Below, piece after piece: positions 42,427 to 51,888 of a stretch of 64,000 nt of DNA. Within the stretch, counting starts at the first letter, position 1; the number at the start of each line of letters is the position of its first letter. Source of the DNA: CAZEHS01 sp964649745 (GTDB lineage: Bacteria > Bacillota > Clostridia > Peptostreptococcales > Acidaminobacteraceae); the NCBI GenBank assembly GCA_964649745.1, contig CAZYQI010000013.1:21799-85798 (forward strand), read 5' to 3'. The notes beneath the pieces were generated by a model, which was given only the letters and a program-made list of their open reading frames with translations, did not search any database and was not told the origin of the DNA. The position numbers and the translations under genes were made by a program.

Positions 42427-43533
42427 ATGAAATTCTCATGCAATCAACGGGATTTGACAGAAGGTCTCAATAGTGTTCAGAAGGCGGTATCCGTTAAAAC
42501 CACATTACCCATTCTTAAGGGCATACTTATCGAAACGGCCGGTGAATTTCTAAAACTCACCGGCAACGACCTTAACTTAGGAATTGAAGCCCGGATCCCT
42601 GCCATGATTGAAGAACATGGTTCTGTTGTTGTTTCTTCGCGGATATTTGGAGAAATTGTCCGTAAACTCCCGGAGACACGTCTTAATTTCACAGTTGACG
42701 AATCGCATCAGGTTTCTATAGATTGCGAACATTCCAGCTTTAACCTGTTAGGACAGTCCGGAGTTGAATTTCCTGAACTTCCTCAGGTGGAGGATTCAGA
42801 ATCCTTTACATTGGGTCAAGAGTTATTCAGAAGCATGATCAGACAAACCATATTCGCCATATCTCAGGATGAAGCAAGACCCATACTTACCGGTGTGCTT
42901 GTGGAAGCAGAAAAGGGAGAAATGTCTATGGTGGCCATCGATGGCTATCGATTGGCACTGCGAAAGGCTGAAATAGATCCATCCATAACGAAAAGAGCTG
43001 TCATTCCGGGGAAGACACTCTCTGAACTCAGCCGGCTGATGACAGGGGAAAATGATGAACAAGTAAAAATATCTATGTCTGAGAGACACATATTGTTTGA
43101 AATTGATGACATACGGATTGTATCCAGACTTCTTGAGGGCGAATTCATCAAATATGGACAGATCATACCAAAGGAAAAAAAATCCCTGATTGTTACCAAT
43201 GTTACAGATTTAACCAATGCCATTGAGAGGGCCTCCCTCATGGCCAGAGAAGGCAAGAACAGCTCCGTAAGATTCACCATCAAGGATGATCTTATGACCA
43301 TACGCTCCAATGTAGAAATTGGAAGTGTCAGGGAAGAATTGAGGATTGAACTGGAAGGTGAGGACATCGAAATAGGGTTTAATCCAAGATACATGCTGGA
43401 TGCCCTGAAAATAATGGAAAGTGATTCGGTGGTTCTTGAAATGACCACGCCGGTCAGTCCTTGCATCATGAAGCCAGTAGATTCAGATTCGTACCTGTAC
43501 CTTGTTTTGCCGGTACGCATGCCCAACAGTTAA
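42427..43533 (+). CDS. dnaN: DNA polymerase III beta subunit (sliding clamp)
   Basis: A 368-aa ring-forming processivity clamp. It starts MKFSCNQRDLTEGLNSVQKAV and has three repeated clamp domains. The usual LPILKGILIETAG stretch and the C-terminal PVSPCIMKP...YLYLVLPVRM are present. GGAGG precedes the start by 6-7 nt. The gene follows the unwinding region directly. Confidence 0.97.
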   Translation: MKFSCNQRDLTEGLNSVQKAVSVKTTLPILKGILIETAGEFLKLTGNDLNLGIEARIPAMIEEHGSVVVSSRIFGEIVRKLPETRLNFTVDESHQVSIDCEHSSFNLLGQSGVEFPELPQVEDSESFTLGQELFRSMIRQTIFAISQDEARPILTGVLVEAEKGEMSMVAIDGYRLALRKAEIDPSITKRAVIPGKTLSELSRLMTGENDEQVKISMSERHILFEIDDIRIVSRLLEGEFIKYGQIIPKEKKSLIVTNVTDLTNAIERASLMAREGKNSSVRFTIKDDLMTIRSNVEIGSVREELRIELEGEDIEIGFNPRYMLDALKIMESDSVVLEMTTPVSPCIMKPVDSDSYLYLVLPVRMPNS

Positions 43534-43559
43534 CGCTAAATAATCAGTTTGAACTGAAC

Positions 43560-43599
43560 AATCAAGGCTTTCCGATTGAGAAAGCCTTGATTTTCCCTT
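43560..43599 (+). terminator. Hairpin between dnaN and yaaA
   Basis: Stem AATCAAGGCTTT / AAAGCCTTGATT followed by TTTTCCCTTT. It may terminate or attenuate dnaN transcripts ahead of yaaA-recF-gyrB. Confidence 0.75.
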
Positions 43600-43619
43600 T
43601 GTTGTGTGGAGGAAAAAAG

Positions 43620-43847
43620 ATGTCTAAACAAAAGGTTACCCTGAGCACCCCTTTTATAAAATTGGATCAATTGCTTAAATACGCCAGTGTTACGAGCAGT
43701 GGAGGAGAGGCCAGTTATTTTATTTCAGAAGGATTCATCTCTTTGGATGGCGTGAAGGAAATGCAGAGGGGCAAAAAGATAAGGCCAGGCATGACGGTAA
43801 CGTGCAATATTCCCGGAAATGAAGAAATAATTATAACTGTTGAGTAA
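43620..43847 (+). CDS. yaaA: S4-domain RNA-binding protein YaaA (RlbA)
   Basis: A 75-aa S4-like protein: FIKLDQLLKYASVTSSGGEAS, then YFISEGFISLDGVKEMQRGKKIRPG. It always lies between dnaN and recF in this phylum; it probably binds RNA, but its role is unclear. The start at 43620 is set by GGAGGAAAAAAG. A longer frame starting inside dnaN reads through the hairpin and is rejected. Confidence 0.93.
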   Translation: MSKQKVTLSTPFIKLDQLLKYASVTSSGGEASYFISEGFISLDGVKEMQRGKKIRPGMTVTCNIPGNEEIIITVE

Positions 43848-43868
43848 AAAGAGGGCCGCAAAACCGAT

Positions 43869-45023
43869 ATGATCATAAAAAAACTCCGAGTACAAAACTT
43901 CAGAAATTATGAAAAACTGGACTGCAGTTTCGAGCCCGGCTTAAATATGATTATCGGAGAAAATGCTCAGGGGAAAACCAATGTTTTGGAGGCCATCTAT
44001 TCTGCCTGTACGGGGAGATCATTCAGAACCAATGATGACAGGGATATGATTCAGTTCCAGAAGGATTATGCGCGGGTGCATATTGAGCTGGAAGAAATGA
44101 GTCATCATACGATTCTTGATCTTACCGTTTTAAAAAACAGCGCCAAGGAAATAAGGGTGAACAAGGTACCGCTTCAAACCTATGGAGATCTCATAGGAAA
44201 GGCTCTGGTCATTGTTTTTTCGCCGGATGACCTTCGCCTGGTGAAGGAGGGACCTCAGGAAAGAAGAAAATTCCTGGATCGGGAGATTTCACTGATAAAT
44301 CCTTCCTACTACCATTCATTGGTCAAATACAATAAAACCCTGAAGCAAAGAAATAAACTATTGAAAATGCTGCAGTTCAATAGTTCTCAAAAGGACACCC
44401 TGGTGAATTGGGATGAACAGCTTTGCCGGTATGGAGCAGAAATCATACGAAAAAGATTTGAATTTATTGGAAATATAAGTAAAATAAGTCGTCGGCTTCA
44501 TTATGAGATTTCTGACCGTAAAGAGGAACTCAGTGTACATTATTTGTCCCATGGAGATGACGCATTGGGTTTAAGCTGTGATAAAATAGCATCGGGTATG
44601 AAAGAAAAGCTTGAGGCACAGATTAATTCCGACATCCAGAGGGGCACCACTTCAGTGGGACCCCATCGGGACGATTTTATACTCAAGGTGAACGATCTTG
44701 TGCTGAGGGATTACGGGTCCCAGGGTCAGCATCGTTCTGCCGCGCTTGCGTTGAAGCTTTCAGGCATTGAAATCATAAAGAGTGAAACCGGCAGATACCC
44801 CATTGTCCTTCTGGATGATGTGATGTCTGAACTGGATCCGGCAAGACAAAATGCGCTGCTCAGCAGCTTGAATAATACACAGATAATCATGACATCAACG
44901 GATACAGCCAATCTGGAGCCGGAAATGATAGAAAGAGCCAGACGATATAACGTTGTGCAGGGTTTTTTAAGCAATGAAAAGGAATCAGGAGGAATGAAGA
45001 ATGAACAGCACTCAGGGTTATAA
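43869..45023 (+). CDS. recF: DNA replication and repair protein RecF
   Basis: A 384-aa SMC-like ATPase of the RecFOR gap-repair pathway. It starts IIKKLRVQNFRNYEKLD, with Walker A GENAQGKTN (about 30-38), the signature SQGQHRSAALALKLS and Walker B PIVLLDDVMSELD. Its 3' end overlaps gyrB by 23 nt. Confidence 0.96.
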   Translation: MIIKKLRVQNFRNYEKLDCSFEPGLNMIIGENAQGKTNVLEAIYSACTGRSFRTNDDRDMIQFQKDYARVHIELEEMSHHTILDLTVLKNSAKEIRVNKVPLQTYGDLIGKALVIVFSPDDLRLVKEGPQERRKFLDREISLINPSYYHSLVKYNKTLKQRNKLLKMLQFNSSQKDTLVNWDEQLCRYGAEIIRKRFEFIGNISKISRRLHYEISDRKEELSVHYLSHGDDALGLSCDKIASGMKEKLEAQINSDIQRGTTSVGPHRDDFILKVNDLVLRDYGSQGQHRSAALALKLSGIEIIKSETGRYPIVLLDDVMSELDPARQNALLSSLNNTQIIMTSTDTANLEPEMIERARRYNVVQGFLSNEKESGGMKNEQHSGL

Positions 45024-46896
45024 TGCCGATCAGATACAGGTGCTTGAAGGGTTGGAGGCTGTAAGGAAACGGCCCGGCATGTACATTGGCACGACAGGTC
45101 CCAGAGGTCTTCACCATATGGTGTATGAAATTGTGGATAACAGTATCGATGAAACCTTGGCGGGATACTGTTCAAAAATCGAGGTGACTATCCACTCGGA
45201 CAATACTGTTTCCGTAACGGACAACGGTCGGGGGATGCCGGTAGACATGCATCAGAAGCTACAAAAACCCGCCGTTGAGGTCATCCATACCATCCTTCAC
45301 GCAGGAGGAAAATTTGGAGGCGGAGGATATAAGGTATCCGGTGGACTCCACGGAGTCGGAGCCTCTGTTGTCAACGCCCTTTCTGAATGGATGCGTGTGG
45401 AGGTCAACCGTAACGGAAAAAAGTACAGCATTGAATTCAACAGGGGAAAAACCGTTTCGCCCTTGAGTATCATCGGCGAATCAACAGAAACAGGATCGAA
45501 GACAACATTCAAACCGGACCCACAGATTTTCGACGAGCTGGATTTCAATGCAGAAACCCTTGAATACCGGTTCCGAGAACTGGCATTTCTCAATAAGGGA
45601 GTATCCATAACGTTCAATGATGAGCGGTCCGGAGAATCTCACATGTTCCATTACGAGGGGGGCATCCGAGAATTTGTCCTTTACTTGAACAAGAATAGAA
45701 AGCCTATTCATGAAACCGTTATTTACTGTGACACGGACAAGGACGACATGAACGTTGAGATAGCCATGCATTATACCGAAAGCTATCAAGACAATGTGTT
45801 TACCTTTGCCAACAATATAAGCACTCATGAAGGCGGTTCCCATCTGAGCGGATTCCGATCCGCCCTTACACGGGTGATGAACGATTATGCCCGTAAATAC
45901 AAGATTCTCAAGGAAAAAGATGAAAATCTTCAGGGAGAGGACGTAAGGGAAGGTCTTACCGCCGTTCTTTCTGTAAAGCTCGGTGAGCCGCAGTTTGAGG
46001 GGCAGACAAAAACAAAGCTTGGGAACAGCGAAGTCAGGGGAATTGTTGAAACGGTAGCTGCGGATATGATTCTGTCGTTCCTTGAGGAAAACCCCAACGA
46101 GTCAAAAATAATCATTGAGAAATGTCTTCGTTCCGCAAAAGCCAGGGAAGCTGCAAGAAAGGCCCGGGAACTGACACGGAGAAAGGGTCTTCTGGACGGC
46201 CTCACCCTTCCGGGCAAACTGGCGGACTGTTCAGACAGGAATCCCATCAATACAGAGATATACCTGGTGGAAGGGGATTCCGCCGGCGGATCCGCAAAGC
46301 AGGGAAGGGACAGAAATATCCAGGCAATACTTCCTCTTCGGGGTAAAATATTGAACGTCGAAAAAGCCAACCTTTCGCGAATATTCAGTTCCGCAGAAAT
46401 AAGGGCCATGATTACAGCCTTCGGCTGCGGTATCGGCGACGAGTTTGATATTGAGAAGCTGCGTTATCATAAGATCGTCATCATGACCGACGCCGACGTG
46501 GACGGCGCCCATATCCGGACGCTGCTGCTGACCTTCATGTTCCGCTATATGCGGCAGCTGATTGAAGACGGGTATGTCTACATTGCGATGCCGCCGCTTT
46601 ACAAGCTCCAAAAGGGCAAGCAGATCGATTATGTGTATTCCGATGCGGAGCTTGCCAAGAAAATGGAAACCACGGGAAAGGTGGATCTGCAGCGCTATAA
46701 AGGTCTGGGGGAAATGAATCCTGAACAGCTTTGGGATACCACGATGAATCCGGAGACCCGGACAGTGAAAAAGGTGCAGATTGATGATGCCGTGGAAGCG
46801 GATATGATATTTTCAATGCTTATGGGTGACAAGGTTGAGCCAAGAAGAGAATTCATCGAGAAAAACGCCAGATACGTTACGAATCTGGACATTTAA
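45001..46896 (+). CDS. gyrB: DNA gyrase subunit B
   Basis: A 631-aa ATPase subunit that supplies negative supercoiling with GyrA. It has the GHKL ATP site (EIVDNSIDE, DNGRGMPV, GGLHGVGASVVNALS) and a Toprim domain (EGDSAGGSAKQGRDR and later DADVDGAHIRTLLL). The C-terminal end is the usual YVTNLDI-like. A coding match to a DnaA box near 45132 falls in conserved codons and is probably chance. Followed by gyrA. Confidence 0.97.
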   Translation: MNSTQGYNADQIQVLEGLEAVRKRPGMYIGTTGPRGLHHMVYEIVDNSIDETLAGYCSKIEVTIHSDNTVSVTDNGRGMPVDMHQKLQKPAVEVIHTILHAGGKFGGGGYKVSGGLHGVGASVVNALSEWMRVEVNRNGKKYSIEFNRGKTVSPLSIIGESTETGSKTTFKPDPQIFDELDFNAETLEYRFRELAFLNKGVSITFNDERSGESHMFHYEGGIREFVLYLNKNRKPIHETVIYCDTDKDDMNVEIAMHYTESYQDNVFTFANNISTHEGGSHLSGFRSALTRVMNDYARKYKILKEKDENLQGEDVREGLTAVLSVKLGEPQFEGQTKTKLGNSEVRGIVETVAADMILSFLEENPNESKIIIEKCLRSAKAREAARKARELTRRKGLLDGLTLPGKLADCSDRNPINTEIYLVEGDSAGGSAKQGRDRNIQAILPLRGKILNVEKANLSRIFSSAEIRAMITAFGCGIGDEFDIEKLRYHKIVIMTDADVDGAHIRTLLLTFMFRYMRQLIEDGYVYIAMPPLYKLQKGKQIDYVYSDAELAKKMETTGKVDLQRYKGLGEMNPEQLWDTTMNPETRTVKKVQIDDAVEADMIFSMLMGDKVEPRREFIEKNARYVTNLDI

Positions 46897-46907
46897 GGGG
46901 TGATAAA

Positions 46908-49370
46908 GTGCAGGATGAACGCGTAATAGATATTGATATAAGAGACGAGATGAAACGCTCGTATATAGATTATGCCATGAGTGTCATTGTCAGCCGAGCG
47001 CTTCCGGATGTCAGAGATGGTCTTAAGCCCGTACACAGGCGTATTCTTTATGCCATGCATGACCTTGGGTTTACCCATGACAAGCAGCATCGGAAATCTG
47101 CCCGTATCGTCGGTGAAGTTCTTGGTAAATACCATCCCCACGGCGACAGCTCGGTTTATAATGCCATGGTTCGTATGGCGCAGCCCTTTTCCCTGCGTCA
47201 TACGATGATCGACGGTCATGGAAACTTCGGTTCCATTGACGGGGACAGTGCAGCAGCCATGCGTTATACGGAAGCCCGTATGACCCCTCTGACAGCTGAG
47301 CTTTTGAAGGATATTGACAAAGAAACGGTGGACTGGACATCCAACTTTGATGATACCCTGAAGGAACCTATGGTTCTTCCTGCGCGATTCCCGTATCTTC
47401 TGGTCAATGGATCCAGTGGTATCGCTGTAGGCATGGCCACCTCCATACCGCCCCATAACCTGGGCAATGTCGTGGACACCATCGTCTGTCTGATTGATAA
47501 TCCTGAAGCCACCGTGGATGATATGATCTTGAAAATCCAGGCACCTGACTTTCCAACCGGTGCTGAAATACTTGGCAGGCATAGCTATACCCAGGCGTAT
47601 CGAACCGGCAGAGGCCGCGTCATCATTCGATCTGTGGCCACTATGGAAGAAATTGGCCGAGGGAAAATGGCCATCATCATCTCCGAAATTCCATACATGG
47701 TTAATAAATCTAAAATGCTGGAAGACATCGCAGATCTGGTCCGCGATAAGAAACTGGATGGAATTACGGATCTCAGGGATGAGAGTAACCGTGAAGGAAT
47801 ACGGGTGGTCATCGAACTGAGAAAAGACGTGAACCCCAGCGTGATGCTGAACCAGCTGTATAAGCATACGCAGCTTCAGGATTCCTTCGGCATCAATATG
47901 ATCAGCCTTGTGGATGGGCAGCCCCGGCTCCTGAACCTCCGGGAAATGGTCTATGAATATCTTCAGCATCAGAAAATAGTTGAAACCCGAAGGGTGACCT
48001 TCGATCTCAATAAAGCACTGGATCGGGCCCATATCCTCGAAGGTCTTAAAATCGCATTGGATAACATCGACGAGGTCATCCGAATCATCCGAAGTGCCTA
48101 CAATGATGCGGAAGCAAGACTGATGGAGCGTTTCGGGCTGTCGGATGTCCAGGCGAAGTCCATCGTCGATATGCGTCTACGCCGTTTGCAGGGATTGGAA
48201 CGGGAAAAGATCGAACAGGAGCTCAATGCGGTCATGGCATTCATCGGTGAGCTGAGAAACATACTGGCTGATGAGACCCTTCTCATGGGAATCATCCGGG
48301 ATGATCTTATCCGTATCAAGACCAATTACGCGGATGAACGCAGATCCAAGATTACCTTCGATTATGATGAAATTGAAATCGAAGATATGATTGAAAAGCA
48401 TGAAGTGACCATAACCCTTACCCATCACGGCTATATTAAACGGGTTCCGGTGAGCACCTATCAGATCCAGAAGCGCGGAGGAAGAGGCAAGACAGGTCTT
48501 ACAACCCGCGAAGAGGATTTTGTGGAACATATCTTCACCACAGGGACCCATGATACGCTGCTGTGCTTCTCCAACAAAGGGAAGGTTTATCAGCTGAAGG
48601 CCTACCAGGTACCGGAGGCAGGAAGGATTGCCAAGGGAACTCCCATTGTCAATCTGCTGCCCTTGGATCAGGAGGAGTGCATCACAGCCATTATTCCGAT
48701 TACAGGCTTCAACGAAGGATACTTGATCATGGCAACCCGGGAAGGGGTTATCAAGAAATCGGAGCTGTCCAAGTTCGATACCTCCCGAAAGACCGGAATC
48801 ATCGCGGTGAACCTCAATGAAGGGGATGAGCTGATCAATGTCCGTCTGACAACAGGAAATGATGAAATCATGCTTGTGACCCGTAATGGGAAATCAATCC
48901 GGTTCAAGGAATCGGATGTCAGGGATATGGGAAGACTGGCCACCGGAGTTCGCGGCATTCAGCTTGAACCGGATGACAGCGTAGTTGCCCTGGAGCTTGT
49001 TCAAGAGGGCGGAAAACTTCTGGTTATCAGCGAAAATGGCTATGGAAAGCGGACGAAGCTTGAAGAATACCGTATCCAGACCAGGGGCGGAAAGGGAATC
49101 CTAACCTACCAGATAACCGAAAAGACCGGTCAACTGTGCGGAGCACGGGTTGTTCAGGATGATGATGATATCCTGCTGATCAATTCAGAGAGCATTATCA
49201 TTCGAATCCGCGTCAACGAGATATCCGTTTCAGGACGTTCCACCAGCGGTGTCCGACTGATGCGTCTGGAAAACGAAGGCAGGATCGTTTCGGTCGCCAA
49301 GGTGGTAGACAAGGAAGAGGATTCGGACGAGGAAGAAGGGAACGAGTCAGTAGAGAAAACAGAATTGTAA
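46908..49370 (+). CDS. gyrA: DNA gyrase subunit A
   Basis: An 820-aa breakage-reunion subunit. It starts with a GTG codon (AGGGGTG before it) and has RALPDVRDGLKPVHRRILYAM, the catalytic Tyr in AAAMRYTEARMT, and a C-terminal beta-pinwheel with the GyrA-box-like QKRGGRGKTG. An acidic tail (EDSDEEEG) ends the protein. A strong terminator follows. Confidence 0.97.
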   Translation: MQDERVIDIDIRDEMKRSYIDYAMSVIVSRALPDVRDGLKPVHRRILYAMHDLGFTHDKQHRKSARIVGEVLGKYHPHGDSSVYNAMVRMAQPFSLRHTMIDGHGNFGSIDGDSAAAMRYTEARMTPLTAELLKDIDKETVDWTSNFDDTLKEPMVLPARFPYLLVNGSSGIAVGMATSIPPHNLGNVVDTIVCLIDNPEATVDDMILKIQAPDFPTGAEILGRHSYTQAYRTGRGRVIIRSVATMEEIGRGKMAIIISEIPYMVNKSKMLEDIADLVRDKKLDGITDLRDESNREGIRVVIELRKDVNPSVMLNQLYKHTQLQDSFGINMISLVDGQPRLLNLREMVYEYLQHQKIVETRRVTFDLNKALDRAHILEGLKIALDNIDEVIRIIRSAYNDAEARLMERFGLSDVQAKSIVDMRLRRLQGLEREKIEQELNAVMAFIGELRNILADETLLMGIIRDDLIRIKTNYADERRSKITFDYDEIEIEDMIEKHEVTITLTHHGYIKRVPVSTYQIQKRGGRGKTGLTTREEDFVEHIFTTGTHDTLLCFSNKGKVYQLKAYQVPEAGRIAKGTPIVNLLPLDQEECITAIIPITGFNEGYLIMATREGVIKKSELSKFDTSRKTGIIAVNLNEGDELINVRLTTGNDEIMLVTRNGKSIRFKESDVRDMGRLATGVRGIQLEPDDSVVALELVQEGGKLLVISENGYGKRTKLEEYRIQTRGGKGILTYQITEKTGQLCGARVVQDDDDILLINSESIIIRIRVNEISVSGRSTSGVRLMRLENEGRIVSVAKVVDKEEDSDEEEGNESVEKTEL

Positions 49371-49398
49371 GGCACTCAACGGAGCTGTCAGATTGTTG

Positions 49399-49448
49399 AA
49401 AAACCCGGAAACGCGATACCTTTTAGGATTGTCGCGGTTCCGGGTTTT
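49399..49448 (+). terminator. Terminator after gyrA
   Basis: A long stem with arms AAAACCCGGAA...CGCGA and TCGCG...TTCCGGGTTTT directly after gyrA. A reading frame for the next gene runs through it, showing that frame's start is too far upstream. Confidence 0.85.
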
Positions 49449-49453
49449 ATTGA

Positions 49454-49482
49454 TTGACGAAACGGAAGGAAATCGATATATT
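49454..49482 (+). promoter_or_regulatory. Promoter of rex-lysR
   Basis: TTGACG (-35, 49454-49459), 17-nt spacer, TATATT (-10, 49477-49482), between the gyrA terminator and the rex start. Confidence 0.65.
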
Positions 49483-49545
49483 TATATTGATAAAAAAATA
49501 GCGAATTATTTCTGTGAGTTTGACCTCGAAAGGATTGGGCTGCCT

Positions 49546-50214
49546 ATGCAAAGACACAATGAAAAGGAAGTCGGGGTTCCAATGTCTATTCAAGCTCTGC
49601 GACGGCTTCCCCAGTATTACAGTTACCTGAAGCTGCTGTGTGACGAGGGAGTGGAAAAGGTGTCTGCTCCTGCCATTGCCAAACGGATGGGCCTTAACGA
49701 AGTTCAGGTGCGCAAGGATCTTTCAGCAGTCAGCAAAAGTGGCGGAACACCACGAACAGGATTTAACCTAACCGAATTGGTTCGTGATATTGGACATTAT
49801 CTGGGGTACGACAATGCACAGGATGCCGTGCTGGTAGGAGCCGGATATCTGGGATCAGCGCTTATGTCATATGAAGGGTTTAAAGAGTATGGTGTCCGCA
49901 TTGTCGCAGCGTTTGACAATCAGGATGACTGCGTTGGAAAGAAAAATTTCGGTAATAAGATTTACCCGATGGAAAAGCTCCCGAATCTCTGCCGACGTTT
50001 GAGCATTCGAATTGGTATCATTACTGTTCCCAGCTCCAGCGCTCAGATGGCGTGTGACGCATTGACGGAAAGCGGTATAAAGGTGATATGGAATTTTGCA
50101 CCGGTTCACCTGACGGTTGGTAAGGATATCTATGTCCACAATGAAAACATGGCGGGTTCACTGGCCTTGCTGTCACAGCATCTGGCAAGGGTGGAGGGAG
50201 TTGTCGGCACGTGA
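49546..50214 (+). CDS. rex: Redox-sensing transcriptional repressor Rex
   Basis: About 222 aa. An N-terminal winged helix (MSIQALRRLPQYYSYL and VSAPAIAKRMGLNEVQVRKDLSAVS) precedes a Rossmann NADH-binding domain with VLVGAGYLGSAL. Rex senses the NADH/NAD+ ratio and controls fermentation and hydrogenase genes. The in-frame codons from 49393 run over the gyrA terminator and the promoter, so the real start is downstream. 49546 (ATG) fits family length; 49582 is also possible. It overlaps the LysR gene by 4 nt. Confidence 0.93.
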   Translation: MQRHNEKEVGVPMSIQALRRLPQYYSYLKLLCDEGVEKVSAPAIAKRMGLNEVQVRKDLSAVSKSGGTPRTGFNLTELVRDIGHYLGYDNAQDAVLVGAGYLGSALMSYEGFKEYGVRIVAAFDNQDDCVGKKNFGNKIYPMEKLPNLCRRLSIRIGIITVPSSSAQMACDALTESGIKVIWNFAPVHLTVGKDIYVHNENMAGSLALLSQHLARVEGVVGT

Positions 50215-51134
50215 ATATACAGCAGATGCGCTATGTTTTAGAGGTTGAAAAGACGGGTTCTATTTCCCAGGCGGCCGAAAACCTGTTCATGGGGCAACCT
50301 AACCTGAGCAAGTCCATTAAAGAACTGGAACTGTCTCTTGGCATACGGATTTTTAAACGAACCTCCAGAGGGGTAAGCGCCACCGTCAGTGGAGAGAAAT
50401 TCATCGGTGAAATCAAACGGATTATGGAGCAGATTGAAGCTGTTGAAACCTGTTATAGCCTCAAATCAAACGGTATCCAGCGTCTTTCGGTTTCTGTTCC
50501 CCATTGCTGGCGCTTCGCAAATGCTTTTTCTGCTTTTGTAAGAGGATTGGACGCTGGGCAGGAGATGGAGCTTTCTTTCAGAGAAACCGATTCGTTTAAA
50601 GCGATCAGCAACGTTGTTGAGGATGGGCGGCACATTGGAATCATTCGTTATCCCGTCCAGTGCGAGGCCTATTTCATGCAGCTGTTAGCAGAAAAAAGTC
50701 TCCAATACCAGGTTTTGCAGGAATTTGAAAGCCGCATTTTAATGTCTCGTTCCAATCCCTTGGCAGAGAGAGAATGGATTGAAATGGGGGACTTGGAATC
50801 ATTGATTGAGGTATCCTACGGTGGCTGCGTCATGTCGAATCCGTCGATTAAGGGGCAATGCAGGCTTTGCGGTTCTGTTAACGGTAAAAAGATCCGCGTT
50901 TTCGATAGAAGCAGCCAGATTGAGCTGCTGATGGGAAATTCAGACACATTCATGTGGTCAGCATTCGTTCCCCCAGAGATACTGGCCCAAAATAATCTGG
51001 TGCAAAAGTCCTGCCGCGACTTAGAGAATCGTTGCAAAGACGTACTAATCTTTCCACGGGGCTATTTAACCAATAGTCTGGAAGATTCTTTTTTGAAAGT
51101 ACTCAATCAAGAAGTAACCAAGACAAAGATGTGA
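50211..51134 (+). CDS. LysR family transcriptional regulator
   Basis: A 307-aa protein with the N-terminal LysR HTH (QQMRYVLEVEKTGSISQAAENL...QPNLSKSIKELELSLGIRIFKR in outline). The effector domain (about 90-300) carries an unusual Cys pair in QCRLCGS, which could bind metal or sense redox state (inference). GTG start overlapping the rex stop, so translationally coupled. It lies between rex and the hydrogenase operon and probably controls the latter. Confidence 0.88.
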   Translation: MNIQQMRYVLEVEKTGSISQAAENLFMGQPNLSKSIKELELSLGIRIFKRTSRGVSATVSGEKFIGEIKRIMEQIEAVETCYSLKSNGIQRLSVSVPHCWRFANAFSAFVRGLDAGQEMELSFRETDSFKAISNVVEDGRHIGIIRYPVQCEAYFMQLLAEKSLQYQVLQEFESRILMSRSNPLAEREWIEMGDLESLIEVSYGGCVMSNPSIKGQCRLCGSVNGKKIRVFDRSSQIELLMGNSDTFMWSAFVPPEILAQNNLVQKSCRDLENRCKDVLIFPRGYLTNSLEDSFLKVLNQEVTKTKM

Positions 51135-51140
51135 TAAGTA

Positions 51141-51186
51141 AAATAGCGCCTCAAGCGGAGTTTCATCGTTTGAGGCGCTATTCTTT
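51141..51186 (+). terminator. Terminator after the LysR gene
   Basis: Stem AATAGCGCCTCAA / TTGAGGCGCTATT (13 bp) followed by CTTTC. It separates the regulators from the hydrogenase operon. Confidence 0.8.
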
Positions 51187-51207
51187 CAAATGCTCGTAAT
51201 ATGTGGA

Positions 51208-51250
51208 TTTATCGATATTGATATATCGATAAATATATATCGATATTAAA
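51208..51250. promoter_or_regulatory. Palindromic operator upstream of the hydrogenase operon
   Basis: A perfect 11-bp inverted repeat TTTATCGATAT-TGAT-ATATCGATAAA (51208-51233), followed by a third half-site TATATCGATATT at about 51237-51248. It is probably the LysR target. It does not look like the Rex consensus TTGTTAA-N4-TTAACAA. Confidence 0.6.
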
Positions 51251-51399
51251 AATATACATTATACATAATACAGGTGCATGAATAGACTGATCTTAGGAGT
51301 GTCAAAAGATTGAGAAGAATACAAGAAACAGAAGGTGCGGTCAATTCGGCGAATTCATGCGTATGAGCAGTCAATTTTTAAGCGAAGGGAGTAAGTGCA

Positions 51400-51888
51400 A
51401 TGAACATGGAAATGGAAACACCGGTCTTGGATAAGATTGTAGCGGACCACCAATGCAAGCCCAGCGCAATAATTGCAATTCTGCAAGACGTTCAAGAGCA
51501 TTACCGTTATCTTCCGAAAGAGGTTTTTGCATACCTGGCGGAAGCTTTAAACATCAGCCGGTCTAAAATCTATTCAGTGGCAACCTTTTATGAGAATTTT
51601 TCTCTGGTGCCAAAGGGGAAGTACATAGTGAAAGTCTGTGACGGGACTGCCTGTCATGTGCGGAAGTCTATTCCGATCCTGGATCGCCTGCGGTCGGATC
51701 TCAGCCTGTCAGAGTATAAGGTTACGACGGATGACCTGCTGTTCACAGTGGAAACGGTATCGTGTCTGGGAGCATGCGGTTTGGCTCCGGTTATCACCGT
51801 TAACGATAAGGTGTATCCAGCGATGACACCGGACAAAGCCAGTGAACTGCTGCAAATCCTTAAGGAGGAAGATGCCAGTGCTGAATAA
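51400..51888 (+). CDS. NuoE-like [2Fe-2S] subunit of NAD(P)-linked [FeFe] hydrogenase (HydC/HndA)
   Basis: A 162-aa thioredoxin-like [2Fe-2S] protein. The cluster ligands are visible as C-x4-C (Cys 80 and 85) and C-x3-C (Cys 122 and 126, CLGAC). A helical start (VLDKIVADHQ...IIAILQDVQEHYRYLP) is typical. Passes electrons between the flavin subunit and the hydrogenase. First gene of the operon, overlapping the next by about 11 nt. Confidence 0.92.
   Translation: MNMEMETPVLDKIVADHQCKPSAIIAILQDVQEHYRYLPKEVFAYLAEALNISRSKIYSVATFYENFSLVPKGKYIVKVCDGTACHVRKSIPILDRLRSDLSLSEYKVTTDDLLFTVETVSCLGACGLAPVITVNDKVYPAMTPDKASELLQILKEEDASAE

Noticed and set aside
45132..45140. DnaA-box match TGTGGATAA inside gyrB
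   Set aside because: It lies in codons for the conserved VDNS motif and is isolated; probably coincidence.
46893..48032. A 379-codon open frame antisense to gyrA
   Set aside because: It mirrors a highly conserved coding region, has no ribosome site or recognisable domain, and is explained by codon bias of gyrA.
49393..49545. N-terminal extension of Rex by 51 codons
   Set aside because: This stretch contains the gyrA terminator and a promoter, and Rex proteins start near the MxxxxxIS-RLPxYY region.
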